Below, one piece after another: positions 1 to 8,323 of a stretch of DNA of 48,075 nucleotides. A program made the position numbers and the translations under genes. This DNA comes from Akkermansia muciniphila. Its GTDB lineage: Bacteria > Verrucomicrobiota > Verrucomicrobiia > Verrucomicrobiales > Verrucomicrobiaceae. How positions within the stretch are numbered: the stretch's first letter is position 1; every line of letters starts with the position of its first letter. Below the pieces are notes generated by a model. That model was not told where the DNA came from, ran no database searches, and worked only from the letters and a program-made list of their open reading frames with translations. The stretch is taken from contig CAMAZK010000006.1 of the NCBI GenBank assembly GCA_945863205.1, positions 1-48,075 on the forward strand, given 5' to 3'.

Positions 1-894
1 GACGATGCGGCTGAGGCTCGTGAAGCAGGTTTGCGTGGCCTTCACGGGCTCGTAGTCCTGCGCCTTGGACACCTGAGCACTGACTTCGGCGCAGACCTCG
101 CCGCGATAGCCGCCGTCGATGAACTGCTTCAAAATCGCCGCGTGCGGAATCGTGGCCGTTTCTCCCGGCAGAGCAAACTGCACTTTGCCGTCACGCTGCA
201 TGGCATCCTTCATCACGACGTAGCCGGTGTGGGGAAGGGCGATCTTCACCATGTCCTCGAACGGCAGATCGCGGTAGGCGAAATGGCTGTAGTCAAAGAC
301 CATGCTCAGCGTGTCGGCGGCGTTGAGTTGTTCGATCAACCAGATCGCCTGCTGCGGCAGATTCATGGCGTGGCTGCGATGCGGTTTGATCGCGAGTTTC
401 ACTCCCGCCTTCTTTGCCGCAGCGACCCACGGACCGAGGCAGTCGCGAAACAGCGTCTTCTTTTCCTCCCACTTGCCGCCGCCGAGGATGGACTGAATCA
501 TCGGTGGCGAGTCCGGAGAGAGATCACGCGCGAGTTCGAGCGTCCGCTGCACCCACTCGGTGTTCTCCGCCTGCTTCTTCGCATCAGGAATCGGCAGGCC
601 CATCAGCGCACCGATTTTCAGCTTGGCATCCGCGAGCTGCTGACGTGCTTCGGCGCGTTGCGCCTTGGAAAGCTGATCCGGCGCACCATGATAGCCGGGC
701 ATCGCCGCGATCTCGATCGAACGAAATCCCGTGTCGGACACCAGCTTGATCGCATCCTTCAGCGAGTAACCTGGCAGCGCGTAGGTTCCCATGCTGATCA
801 CACGCGTGGATCCGACCTCCGCGCCGCGCATCAGGCTCGCCAGTGAAAATCCTGCCGTGGTCTGGAGCCAGCTTCGTCGTGTGTAGTTTTTCAT
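1..894 (-). CDS. Tat-exported sugar phosphate isomerase/epimerase-like TIM-barrel protein (3' end beyond window)
   Basis: The frame is open from the ATG at 894 to the window edge, giving 298 residues without a stop, so the C-terminus is missing. Residues 5-22 form a twin-arginine leader (TRRSW followed by a hydrophobic stretch ending SLASL). The mature part looks like an AP-endonuclease-2/xylose-isomerase-like barrel: GFRSIEI early, GVKLAIKPH in the middle, VFDYSHF and GEVCAEVS late, where such enzymes place metal and sugar ligands. Exported members of this family occur next to GMC dehydrogenases in Verrucomicrobiota and Planctomycetota. The ATG lies 2 bases after the stop of the subunit-3 gene and has an AGGAAG-like ribosome site, so it is probably translated with the two upstream genes. 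A role on a keto-sugar product is inference; an epimerase, isomerase or lyase activity is equally possible. Confidence 0.85.
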   Translation of the reverse strand, partial: MKNYTRRSWLQTTAGFSLASLMRGAEVGSTRVISMGTYALPGYSLKDAIKLVSDTGFRSIEIAAMPGYHGAPDQLSKAQRAEARQQLADAKLKIGALMGLPIPDAKKQAENTEWVQRTLELARDLSPDSPPMIQSILGGGKWEEKKTLFRDCLGPWVAAAKKAGVKLAIKPHRSHAMNLPQQAIWLIEQLNAADTLSMVFDYSHFAYRDLPFEDMVKIALPHTGYVVMKDAMQRDGKVQFALPGETATIPHAAILKQFIDGGYRGEVCAEVSAQVSKAQDYEPVKATQTCFTSLSRIV

Positions 895-896
895 GA

Positions 897-1571
897 TCAT
901 GCTTCCTGAGGTTCGAGGCCGAGTTTCTCCAGCACCTCCTTCGGCGGACCGTCCCAGCTCGCCATCGAGATGTTGCCGCGATAGCCGATGTCCTTCATGC
1001 CTTCGGGCGTGGTGTAGTAGCCGCCAGCGATGAGATCGCGCAGGCGCAAGAGGAAGCGCCCCGGGTCCTTTTTCGAGTCCTTGCGGGCTGCTATGGCGAA
1101 GTCGCTGCAAATCGCGAACTGCACTTCGGAGCTCGCTTTGACGAAACTCTTTCCGGCGCGTGTTTGCGCCGCATTCTCGCACTCATCCAGGCAGCGCAGC
1201 ACGAGGGTGCGATCACCGGCTTGAGCCGGATAGGGCGAACTGATCCATTCATCGACGAAGTCAGGCACGCCCACGGCTGATGCGCTCGGGGATTGGTCAT
1301 CGGCCGGGAGGATGATGTCGCAGAGCGTGATCAAAAGCGTGCGCTGATCATCGGACAGCGTCAGCGGCCAGAGGTCGCCGGGCTTGTAGATCTTCATGAG
1401 GTCTGGATCAGGTCCGTAGCCCTTGCCGCTGGGTGCGGCGGCGTGCGCGAGTCCGGGCTTGGTCGCAGCGCCGAAAGACGCGCCGGGAATCGCAAGACTC
1501 GCCGTGGCTGACGAGATCCATTTGAGCGCCATGCGGCGGTCCACGCGAGGAAGTGAGGTCGAGTCGTTCAT
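897..1571 (-). CDS. Gluconate 2-dehydrogenase subunit 3-like protein, Tat-exported
   Basis: This 224-residue protein begins with a twin-arginine leader (DRRMALKWI then a hydrophobic run to about residue 35). The body, with LTLSDDQRTLLITLCDIILP and VPDFVDEWIS, is typical of the small gluconate 2-dehydrogenase subunit 3 family, which partners a flavin-containing GMC subunit and is thought to help its export. The ATG shares its A with the TGA of the upstream GMC gene (TGATG at 1573-1569), so translational coupling is likely. The frame stays open upstream inside the GMC gene, but the leader fixes the start at 1571. Its likely job is to form a periplasmic sugar dehydrogenase with the GMC protein. 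No haem-binding CxxCH is present in this subunit. Confidence 0.88.
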   Translation of the reverse strand: MNDSTSLPRVDRRMALKWISSATASLAIPGASFGAATKPGLAHAAAPSGKGYGPDPDLMKIYKPGDLWPLTLSDDQRTLLITLCDIILPADDQSPSASAVGVPDFVDEWISSPYPAQAGDRTLVLRCLDECENAAQTRAGKSFVKASSEVQFAICSDFAIAARKDSKKDPGRFLLRLRDLIAGGYYTTPEGMKDIGYRGNISMASWDGPPKEVLEKLGLEPQEA

Positions 1572-3388
1572 CAAAGGTTTCCTTTCTTGAGTTCGCCCAT
1601 CAGGTGATCGGCGGCACGCCAGGCCAGCGCCAGGATGGTGAGGGTGGGATTCTTGTCGGCGGTGCCGGGAAAGGTCGCGCCATCGGCCACGATCACGTTC
1701 GGCACGTCCCAGGTCTGGCACCACTCGTTCGTCACCGATTTCGCCGGATCGCCGCCCATGACGGCGCCGCCGACTTCGTGAATGACCGAGCCGCCCTCCT
1801 TCACGGCCTTGAGCGGATTCTTCGTCTCTGGCGCTCGCGAAAAGCGCGCGCCCATTGCTTCGAGGATCGAGGCGATCGTCTCCTGCTGATGCGCCACCTG
1901 TTTGAGTTCGTCGTCGGAGAACTTCCAGTGAAAGCGAAGCACCGGAATGCCCCACTGATCCTTCACCGTCGGATCGATTTCCGAGTAACAATCGTCATTC
2001 GCCGCCATCGCGCCCTGCGCACCGATGCCCTGGATCGAGCCGAAGTAGCGCCGCGCATCCTCCTTCAACTCGGTGCCGAAAGCCACATGATCGCGGTCGC
2101 TCAGCCAGTCGAACTTCGTCGCCGAAGTCATGCCCGGCATGCTGTCGCCGCCGCCGATCAGCAGCTTGTAGCCGCCGGAGAAGCCGAGCTTGCCTGCTTG
2201 CAGCTCTTTCGTGAACTGAAACGGCAGGTAGGCCTGCTGGCCGACGGTGCCGTCGGCGTTGTGCGGCGGCATGGACTCAAACGCGGGGATTTGCGCACTG
2301 AAGCTGCTCGACGCGGAATCCGTGATGTATTTGCCGACGAGACCATTCGAGTTGCCGATGCCGTGCGGGAAACGATTCGACTTCGAGTTCAGCAGCAGCC
2401 GCACGGATTCCTGCGAACTCGCCGCGACCACCACCACGCGCCCTTTCACCTCGTGCTCCTTGCCATCCACCTTGTCGATGAAGGCGACGCCCGTGGCTTT
2501 GCCCGCGTCATTCACCGTGATCTCGCGCACCATCGCATTCGGCAGGATGTCGAGATTGCCGCTCTTCAAAGCGGGACGCAGCAGCACGGTGCCCGAGTCA
2601 AACGCCGCACCGATCGCGCAGCCGCGATGACAGTCGGTGGCGAAGAAGCAGCGCGCCCGCATGCGCATGTTCTCGGCGAGCAGCTTCTGCGCCTTTGGAT
2701 TGTGCGGATGCAGTTCCTTCGGAATGCGCTCCGCGTCCTGCATCTGCGTCAGGATCGCGCGATGGATCGGCACCACGTCGAGTCCCAGCTTCGCTTTCGC
2801 ATGTTTGCGCGCGTAGAGTTCGTTGGCGCGGAAACGCGGCGGTGGCAGCAGCACGCCGGGCGATGAATCGGGCGAGTTCTCGATGCCCTCGTTCGCGCCG
2901 AAGATGCCCGCGAGCATTTCCGCCTTGTCGTAAAAGGGAGCGAGGTCGTCATACGAGATCGGCCAGTCGAGGCCCACGCCCTGACGCGTGCGAGTTTTGA
3001 AGTCATGCGGCCCGTTGCGCAGTGACACGCGGCCCCAGTGGTTCGTGCGCCCGCCGAGCATGCGCTGCCGCCACCACGCGAACTCGCGCTTCTCTTCCTT
3101 CGAAGCGTTCGTGTAAGGCTCGCCCGGGATGTCCCAGCCGGAGGCCACCGATGAATCGTAAAAGCCGTACTGCTTGTCCGGCGTCTTCTCCCCCCGCAGC
3201 GGCGCAAGGTTCGGCGTGTTGAACATCGCCGTCTCCCGCATCGGATCGAACATGCGCCCCGCCTCCAGCACTAGGACCTTCGCACCCTCCATCGCCAGCA
3301 GATACGCCACCTGCCCGCCGCCCGCACCTGATCCGACAATCACGATATCGTACTTGGCTTGGGCTTCGGCGGGAGAAATGACAGGCAT
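1571..3388 (-). CDS. GMC-family FAD-dependent sugar oxidoreductase
   Basis: The 605-residue protein has an N-terminal FAD-binding Rossmann motif (GSGAGG, residues 19-24), the LEAGRMFD strand end, a GGRTNHWG segment that contacts flavin, and a C-terminal GMC_oxred_C region with the catalytic His (IHEVGGAVMGG) and Asn (DKNPTLTILA). It has no leader of its own, which fits export with the Tat-tagged subunit-3 partner encoded next. Family members oxidise sugars or sugar alcohols. The pairing of GMC protein, subunit 3 and isomerase resembles glucoside 3-dehydrogenase loci, so a 3-keto-sugar product is a reasonable inference. The substrate cannot be read from sequence. It is the first gene of the leftward operon, and the leader before its ATG has no clear Shine-Dalgarno sequence. 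Confidence 0.92.
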   Translation of the reverse strand: MPVISPAEAQAKYDIVIVGSGAGGGQVAYLLAMEGAKVLVLEAGRMFDPMRETAMFNTPNLAPLRGEKTPDKQYGFYDSSVASGWDIPGEPYTNASKEEKREFAWWRQRMLGGRTNHWGRVSLRNGPHDFKTRTRQGVGLDWPISYDDLAPFYDKAEMLAGIFGANEGIENSPDSSPGVLLPPPRFRANELYARKHAKAKLGLDVVPIHRAILTQMQDAERIPKELHPHNPKAQKLLAENMRMRARCFFATDCHRGCAIGAAFDSGTVLLRPALKSGNLDILPNAMVREITVNDAGKATGVAFIDKVDGKEHEVKGRVVVVAASSQESVRLLLNSKSNRFPHGIGNSNGLVGKYITDSASSSFSAQIPAFESMPPHNADGTVGQQAYLPFQFTKELQAGKLGFSGGYKLLIGGGDSMPGMTSATKFDWLSDRDHVAFGTELKEDARRYFGSIQGIGAQGAMAANDDCYSEIDPTVKDQWGIPVLRFHWKFSDDELKQVAHQQETIASILEAMGARFSRAPETKNPLKAVKEGGSVIHEVGGAVMGGDPAKSVTNEWCQTWDVPNVIVADGATFPGTADKNPTLTILALAWRAADHLMGELKKGNL

Positions 3389-3506
3389 GGCGTTTCAGAG
3401 AACGTCTTCATCATGCAGCGTCCTGCCACTGAATCGCCCTTCCGGATGCCTTGCAGCGGTGAAAAGCAGTTATTGGGGGTCATTCGGTTCAGTCAGACCG
3501 CCTCGC

Positions 3507-4796
3507 TCAGTCGTGCATCCGCTCTTCGGAATTGATGAAGAACCAGCAGCCGGCACCCAGGAAGTAGGCCACAGCGAAAAGCGTGATGTTCATGCTCCAG
3601 TCGTTGTCCGTGGCGGCCAGCACCAGGGGCACGACCATGGGGGCGATCGCGCCGCCCGCGTTGCCCATCATGTTCATGCTGCCGGAGAGGGCTCCGGCGT
3701 GACGCCCGCCCACATCCATGCACGCGCCCCAGGCCCCGGGCATCGCCAGATCGCTGAACAGCGCGGCGAGCCCGATGGCCAGCACGGAGGCCAGCGGCGC
3801 GTCCGTTTGCATCGAGACCAGCAGCATGATCCCGGCACTGCCCATGCCCAGCACGCCCACCCAGCGCCGGGTCCGGGCGATGCTGCCAAAGAACCGGTCC
3901 AGTCGCGCGGAAACCATGCCCGCCGCCAGGCAGCCGATGCCGCCGAAGAACAGCGGCACGCAGGCCAGCAGCGCCCGCTGCATGTCCGTGAGCGTCGTGA
4001 ATTCCTCCTTCAAATACGTCGGGAACCAGGTGATGTAGAAATACCAGGCGTAAGACATGAAGAAATACTGCGCCCACAGCATCCAGACCGTGGGTGAGGC
4101 CAGCATCTTCGACCACGGCATGGCGTGGTCACCGGTAGCGGTTGTTTCACCGATCTGCGCGAGCTCGGCGGCATTCACGGCCGGGTGATCCTTCGGATGG
4201 TCGCGAAACCAGCGGAAGAACGACAGCGCCCAGACCACACCGAGCATTCCAAAGATCAAAAACACCCACTTGTAGTGCAGCCCCAGGCCCGCCCGGCCTT
4301 CCGCACCGCCCGCCAGCATCCAGCCCACGAGCAGTGGCGTGAAAGCGCCGCCCCAGCGTGCGCTCAGCCACAGTATGCCCTGCGCTTTGACCCGCTCCGC
4401 CACCGGGAACCACAGCGTGAAGGCCTTCGTCAGATTCGGGAAGCAGCCCGCCTCCCCCACGCCAAAAAGAAACCGTGAAACGACCAGCGATGCGAGGTTC
4501 CAAGCCCAGCCCGTGGCGATGGTGAACAGCGACCACATCGAAACCACTCGCATCAGCACCCGCCGCGGCCCGATGCGATCCCCCAGCCAGCCGCCTGGGA
4601 TTTCAAAGAGCGCGTAGGCCCAGCCAAAGGCCGCAAAGGCGTAACCCATCTGCGTCTTCGTCAGCCCCAGCTCCTCCTGCATCATCGGTGCCGCCTGTGA
4701 AATGCACACCCGGTCGATGTAGGTGATGATCGCCAGTGTCACGGCAAAAAGCAGCACCACCTGACGGGCGCGGGAAGGTCGGAGGTTGGATTCCAT
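3507..4796 (-). CDS. MFS transporter, anion:cation symporter (hexuronate/glucarate-like) type
   Basis: This 429-residue protein has about twelve hydrophobic segments. The N-terminal pattern VTLAIITYIDRVCIS, the loop GGWLGDRIGPRRVL and the segment GVGEAGCFPNLTKAF are characteristic of the anion:cation symporter branch that imports hexuronates, glucarate, galactonate and similar organic acids. The start at 4796 gives a short charged N-terminus before the first membrane helix, as usual. It lies 118 bases upstream of the GMC gene on the same strand, so it may supply the same pathway, but that gap may hold a separate promoter. The exact substrate is not evident. Confidence 0.9.
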   Translation of the reverse strand: MESNLRPSRARQVVLLFAVTLAIITYIDRVCISQAAPMMQEELGLTKTQMGYAFAAFGWAYALFEIPGGWLGDRIGPRRVLMRVVSMWSLFTIATGWAWNLASLVVSRFLFGVGEAGCFPNLTKAFTLWFPVAERVKAQGILWLSARWGGAFTPLLVGWMLAGGAEGRAGLGLHYKWVFLIFGMLGVVWALSFFRWFRDHPKDHPAVNAAELAQIGETTATGDHAMPWSKMLASPTVWMLWAQYFFMSYAWYFYITWFPTYLKEEFTTLTDMQRALLACVPLFFGGIGCLAAGMVSARLDRFFGSIARTRRWVGVLGMGSAGIMLLVSMQTDAPLASVLAIGLAALFSDLAMPGAWGACMDVGGRHAGALSGSMNMMGNAGGAIAPMVVPLVLAATDNDWSMNITLFAVAYFLGAGCWFFINSEERMHD

Positions 4797-4884
4797 CGGG
4801 CGGATGCTGTCACGCCACGCGCACCGGCGTCAACCCTCCTCTGCACTTGCCGGCTGCGAAATCATCGCCTATTCCTCGCGCCCT

Positions 4885-5214
4885 ATGTCCGCCATCCCCT
4901 CCGAATTCCCGAACGTCACCGCCATCGCCAAAGCGAATGTCTATTTCGACGGCAAGGTCGTCAGTCACAGCATTCTGCTTCCCGATGGCAGCAAGAAGAC
5001 GCTGGGGCTGATCTATCCGGGTGACTATCACTTCGGCACCGACAAGGCGGAGCGCATGGAGATCGTCGCAGGCGAATGCGTGGTGAAGCTCGATGGCGGC
5101 GAGGAGAAGACAGGCTACTCGGCCGGCCAGTTTTTCGATGTCCCCGCCAGCAGCGGTTTCGACATCAGCGTCGCCTCCGGCACCTGCGAGTACATCTGCT
5201 CGTTCATTGATTGA
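4885..5214 (+). CDS. ppnP: Pyrimidine/purine nucleoside phosphorylase PpnP (DUF1255 cupin)
   Basis: The 109-residue product is a small single-domain cupin of the PpnP/YaiE family. It carries the family's NVYFDGKVVSHS opening, the GDYHFGTDKAERMEIV centre, and the GQFFDVPASSGFDI strand near the end. Family members phosphorolyse several ribonucleosides and cytidine to base and sugar 1-phosphate in the cytosol. The family is usually about 95 residues, so the ATG at 4885 fits better than the frame upstream, which would add 33 residues of poor composition. The gene is divergent from the MFS gene at 4796, and the 88-base gap must hold both promoters. No Shine-Dalgarno sequence is visible before the start. 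Confidence 0.9.
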   Translation: MSAIPSEFPNVTAIAKANVYFDGKVVSHSILLPDGSKKTLGLIYPGDYHFGTDKAERMEIVAGECVVKLDGGEEKTGYSAGQFFDVPASSGFDISVASGTCEYICSFID

Positions 5215-5333
5215 TGGGGGCATGGACATGCCGCCGCCGGAGTGGCGAGGGTTCCCCGGCGTCCGAGGCGGAGGAAGGCTGGTCGTGAATGCCAGTCTTG
5301 CAGCTTCAGGGCTGTGACGGTATGATCTGAACC

Positions 5334-5912
5334 ATGACCCTGGCCAGTCCCATCCCGCAAAGTCCGCCGCTCATGCGCATTTCTTGTGATCGCTACCACG
5401 AGATGATCGCGTCGGGCAGCTTGCGGGAGGATGATCATGTCGAGCTTGTTCACGGTTATCTCGTCACCAAAATGTCCATTGGAGCCAACCACAGCGCGGT
5501 CGTGTCCAGGCTGGCGCGTCTTCTTCATCGCATGCTCAGTGACGATCTCATCGTCCGCAGTGAGAACCCCGTCACGATTCACGAATACTCCGAACCTGAG
5601 CCGGACGTGGTGGTGGCGAGGTACCGCGATGATTTCTACGCCGACCGCCACCCACACCCTGAGGACATCCTGCTGGTCATCGAGGTCGCCGACACCAGCC
5701 TCGCTTTTGATCGCGACGCCAAAATCCCGCTCTACGCCTCCTGCGGCATTCCGGAGGCCTGGCTGGTCGATCTGAACGCTGGGGAAGTGACGCGCTACAG
5801 CCAGCCGGACGGCGCGAATTTCACCGTGCAGCAGGTCTGCCGAAAAGGGGATGCGCTGCCGCTTCCTGGAGGCTCTGGGCAGGTGCTCGCCGTGGCGGAT
5901 CTGGGTCTCTGA
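5334..5912 (+). CDS. Uma2-family (DUF820) putative endonuclease-fold protein
   Basis: This 192-residue protein has the Uma2/DUF820 signature: EDDHVELVHGYLV near residue 32, SEPEPDVVVAR in the middle, then LLVIEVADTS, a later D-x3-K (DRDAKIPLY) and IPEAWLVDL. The family has a PD-(D/E)xK nuclease-like fold and is greatly expanded in Cyanobacteria, Planctomycetota and Verrucomicrobiota. No member has a firm physiological role, so activity here is inference. The ATG at 5334 is the first in frame; a second Met at residue 14 (5373) could also be used. It stands alone between ppnP and the second MFS gene, with about 120 bases upstream. Confidence 0.88.
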   Translation: MTLASPIPQSPPLMRISCDRYHEMIASGSLREDDHVELVHGYLVTKMSIGANHSAVVSRLARLLHRMLSDDLIVRSENPVTIHEYSEPEPDVVVARYRDDFYADRHPHPEDILLVIEVADTSLAFDRDAKIPLYASCGIPEAWLVDLNAGEVTRYSQPDGANFTVQQVCRKGDALPLPGGSGQVLAVADLGL

Positions 5913-6002
5913 CCGGCCTCAGGCGCGTGACGATCATGCCCGCGTCAAGGCTGGGCATGAATTCAGGCTTTTCATGATTGCTGGACTGTGATTGATGGCG
6001 GG

Positions 6003-7271
6003 ATGCCCGCTCCCACGCCTTCAAACTCCGGCTCTCCCACCGTCATGCGCCGCGCCTGGCTGGTCGTGGGGCTGCTGTTTCCGGTGGCGCTGCTGAACTA
6101 CCTGGACCGGCAGATGATCGCCTCGATGAAGGTGTCGGTGATGGGCGACATCCCGGACATCGGCAGCGAGGAGAACTGGGGGCACATGCTGGCGTCCTTC
6201 AAATGGGTGTATGCGATTTTCAGTCCGATCGGCGGCTACATCGCGGATCGCTTCAGCCGGAAGCTCACCATTTGTGGCAGCTTGTTTGTGTGGTCGCTCA
6301 TCACCTGGCTGACGGGGCATGTGGGCAGCTTCAACGAGCTGTACTGGGCGCGGACGATGATGGGGATCAGCGAGGCGTTTTACATCCCGGCGGCGCTGGC
6401 GCTGATCGCGGACTATCACACGGCCGGGACGCGCTCCCGTGCCATCGGCGTGCATCAGATGGGCATCTACTGTGGGGTGATGGTGGGCGGCTTCGCCGGA
6501 TTCGTGGCGGACGCGCCGGATCTGGGCTGGCGCTTCATGTTCGACTTCACCGGACTCGCCGGAATCCTTTACGCCATCCCGCTGCTGTGGCTGCTGCGTG
6601 ATGCCCCGCGCCAGACGAGCCTGGACAGTGCCGGGGAGGTTTCCAAGCGACCTTCCGTGATCACGGCGATCACCGAACTCCTCACAAACCGCAATTTCAT
6701 CCTGCTCGTGCTGTATTTCACCCTGCCTGCGCTCGCAGCGTGGGTGGTGCGGGACTGGATGCCGGCGATCTTGCAAAAGGCCTTCAACATCAGCCAGGGG
6801 AAGGCGGGCGTGTCCGCAGCGCTCTACTGGCAGGCCTCGGCCTTGATCGCAGCGGTGTTTGGCGGCTGGCTGGCGGACCGGTGGATGCGCCGCAGCGAGC
6901 GTGGGCGGATCTATGTGAGCGCCATCGGCATGATGCTGATCGTTCCGGCGATGTATGGCGTGGGCAATGCGCCTGCACTGAACTCCTTCGGGCTCGCCAT
7001 CGCCTCGCTGGTCCTCTTCGGCGTCGGCTGGGGCTTTTTCGACTGCAACAACATGCCCATCCTCAGCCAGATCACGCGTCCGGAACTGCGGGCGACCGGC
7101 TACGGCGTGATGAACTTCGTCAGCATGATGTGCGGCGGCGTGGCGGACTGGGGCTTCGGCGTGATGCGGGATCAAAACATCGCGCTGAACGTCATCTTCG
7201 GCGTCTTCGCCCTCGTGTGCGTCGTCTCGCTCGTGATCGTGCTCATGATTCGGCCGAAGGTGGAGACCTGA
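6003..7271 (+). CDS. MFS transporter (sugar/organic-acid type)
   Basis: The protein of 422 residues has about twelve hydrophobic segments and MFS landmarks: ALLNYLDRQMIAS in helix 1, GGYIADRFSRKLTI in the loop between helices 2 and 3, and GISEAFYIPAALALIADYH. A mid-protein loop (DAPRQTSLDSAGEV) separates the two six-helix halves. The ATG at 6003, preceded by GGCGGG, is chosen over an in-frame GTG at 5988. The gene ends in TGATCA at 7269-7274, where its TGA abuts the stop of mobA on the other strand with no spacing. The substrate is unknown. Confidence 0.9.
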   Translation: MPAPTPSNSGSPTVMRRAWLVVGLLFPVALLNYLDRQMIASMKVSVMGDIPDIGSEENWGHMLASFKWVYAIFSPIGGYIADRFSRKLTICGSLFVWSLITWLTGHVGSFNELYWARTMMGISEAFYIPAALALIADYHTAGTRSRAIGVHQMGIYCGVMVGGFAGFVADAPDLGWRFMFDFTGLAGILYAIPLLWLLRDAPRQTSLDSAGEVSKRPSVITAITELLTNRNFILLVLYFTLPALAAWVVRDWMPAILQKAFNISQGKAGVSAALYWQASALIAAVFGGWLADRWMRRSERGRIYVSAIGMMLIVPAMYGVGNAPALNSFGLAIASLVLFGVGWGFFDCNNMPILSQITRPELRATGYGVMNFVSMMCGGVADWGFGVMRDQNIALNVIFGVFALVCVVSLVIVLMIRPKVET

Positions 7272-7826
7272 TCACGCCGCCCACTCGTCCGGCGTGTTCG
7301 CATTGCGAAACAGGGCGGCGATGGACGCATCGACCTCGACGGATTCTGCCAAGCCCAACTGCACGCATGCACCGATCACCCTTTGCAGGGCCAGACGTCG
7401 CTCGCGCAGGGCCTCCTGCATCGCGGGCAGCATCGCAGGGACATAAACGGCGGCCAGCGCCTCGAAGCCATGCGCCCCGTGGTAGAAGCGGCCCGGAGTC
7501 AGTTTTTCCTGCAGAAACTCCGTCGTCATCCACGGCATATCGACGGCGAGCACCAGCAGCGGCATTTGGACGAATTCCAAACAGCGCGTGATCGCGCCCA
7601 GCGGCCCGTCATCGGCATGCTCAGCATCGTGAACGACTTCGGCATCGTCGCCCGGCTGGAGAGACTGTTCGCGGCGGCAGGAGAGCAGCAGGCGTTCCGG
7701 TTTCAGCTCTCGCAGTTTGTCCAACTGTACCTGCCAAAGCGGCCGCCCCTGCCAGTCGAGGAGGGCTTTGTCACGTCCCATGCGCGTGGAGCGGCCTCCG
7801 GCCAGAAGCACGGCGGCGAGGCTCAT
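7272..7826 (-). CDS. mobA: Molybdenum cofactor guanylyltransferase MobA
   Basis: This 184-residue protein starts with the nucleotidyltransferase signature LAGGRSTRMGRDKALLDW (residues 8-25), which binds the nucleotide. It continues with DDGPLGAITRCLE and LVLAVDMPWMTTEFL, the conserved MobA sequence and metal-binding Asp. MobA joins GMP to molybdopterin to give the guanine-dinucleotide cofactor used by DMSO-reductase-family enzymes. It overlaps the upstream MOSC gene by ATGA (7823-7826), so the two are probably co-translated. No molybdenum enzyme is encoded in the window. Confidence 0.92.
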   Translation of the reverse strand: MSLAAVLLAGGRSTRMGRDKALLDWQGRPLWQVQLDKLRELKPERLLLSCRREQSLQPGDDAEVVHDAEHADDGPLGAITRCLEFVQMPLLVLAVDMPWMTTEFLQEKLTPGRFYHGAHGFEALAAVYVPAMLPAMQEALRERRLALQRVIGACVQLGLAESVEVDASIAALFRNANTPDEWAA

Positions 7827-8278
7827 GACGTTTTGAGAATGCCGTCGCTGAGAACCTTCGCACGCAGTCCGCCGTGGCCCTTCAGCGCTTCCTCTGCGCC
7901 CTCGGCGAAAGCCTGGTTCATCCAGTAGCAGGGCGCGGCCTCCTGCGCGCCGAGAAAGCGGACGCCCTGCACTTCGAACTCGGTGCCGATGAGCGTGTTG
8001 AGGTCGATTCCCTTGGTGATGATGTTGCGGCGGAAGGCGGAGGGCGGCACACCCATCACGCCGAATTTTTCGCACAGCCGCTCATACTGCTCGTGTTCGA
8101 AGAAGGTCACCTGCCCTTTGTAGTCCTCCTTCCAGCCGAAGAAGCGGTCTCCCTTGATCCCCTTCCCTGCCACGCATTCCACCTCCGGCACCTCGACCTC
8201 CGGCGCCGTGCCTGCTGGCTGGCCGTGATGACCGAAAAAGTTGTGCTCGGGGGAGATGTAAAGGTGCAGGATTTGCAT
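7823..8278 (-). CDS. MOSC-domain protein
   Basis: A 151-residue MOSC domain protein. The segments VAGKGIKGDRFFG, QVTFFEHEQYE and GVPPSAFRRNIIT correspond to the conserved MOSC core, and GAQEAAPCYWMN supplies the conserved late Cys (about residue 123). MOSC domains occur in sulfurases and reductases that act with the molybdenum cofactor; free-standing MOSC proteins are thought to carry sulfur or bind pterin. The four-base overlap with mobA supports a molybdenum-cofactor role. The ATG at 8278 matches the family start; extending the frame upstream adds Arg-rich residues that look non-coding. The gene is divergent from the Gfo/Idh gene with 45 bases between. Confidence 0.88.
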   Translation of the reverse strand: MQILHLYISPEHNFFGHHGQPAGTAPEVEVPEVECVAGKGIKGDRFFGWKEDYKGQVTFFEHEQYERLCEKFGVMGVPPSAFRRNIITKGIDLNTLIGTEFEVQGVRFLGAQEAAPCYWMNQAFAEGAEEALKGHGGLRAKVLSDGILKTS

Positions 8279-8323
8279 GCGGGGCTTGGATGTACGCTCA
8301 AACGTGCCACGATCCATACGTCC

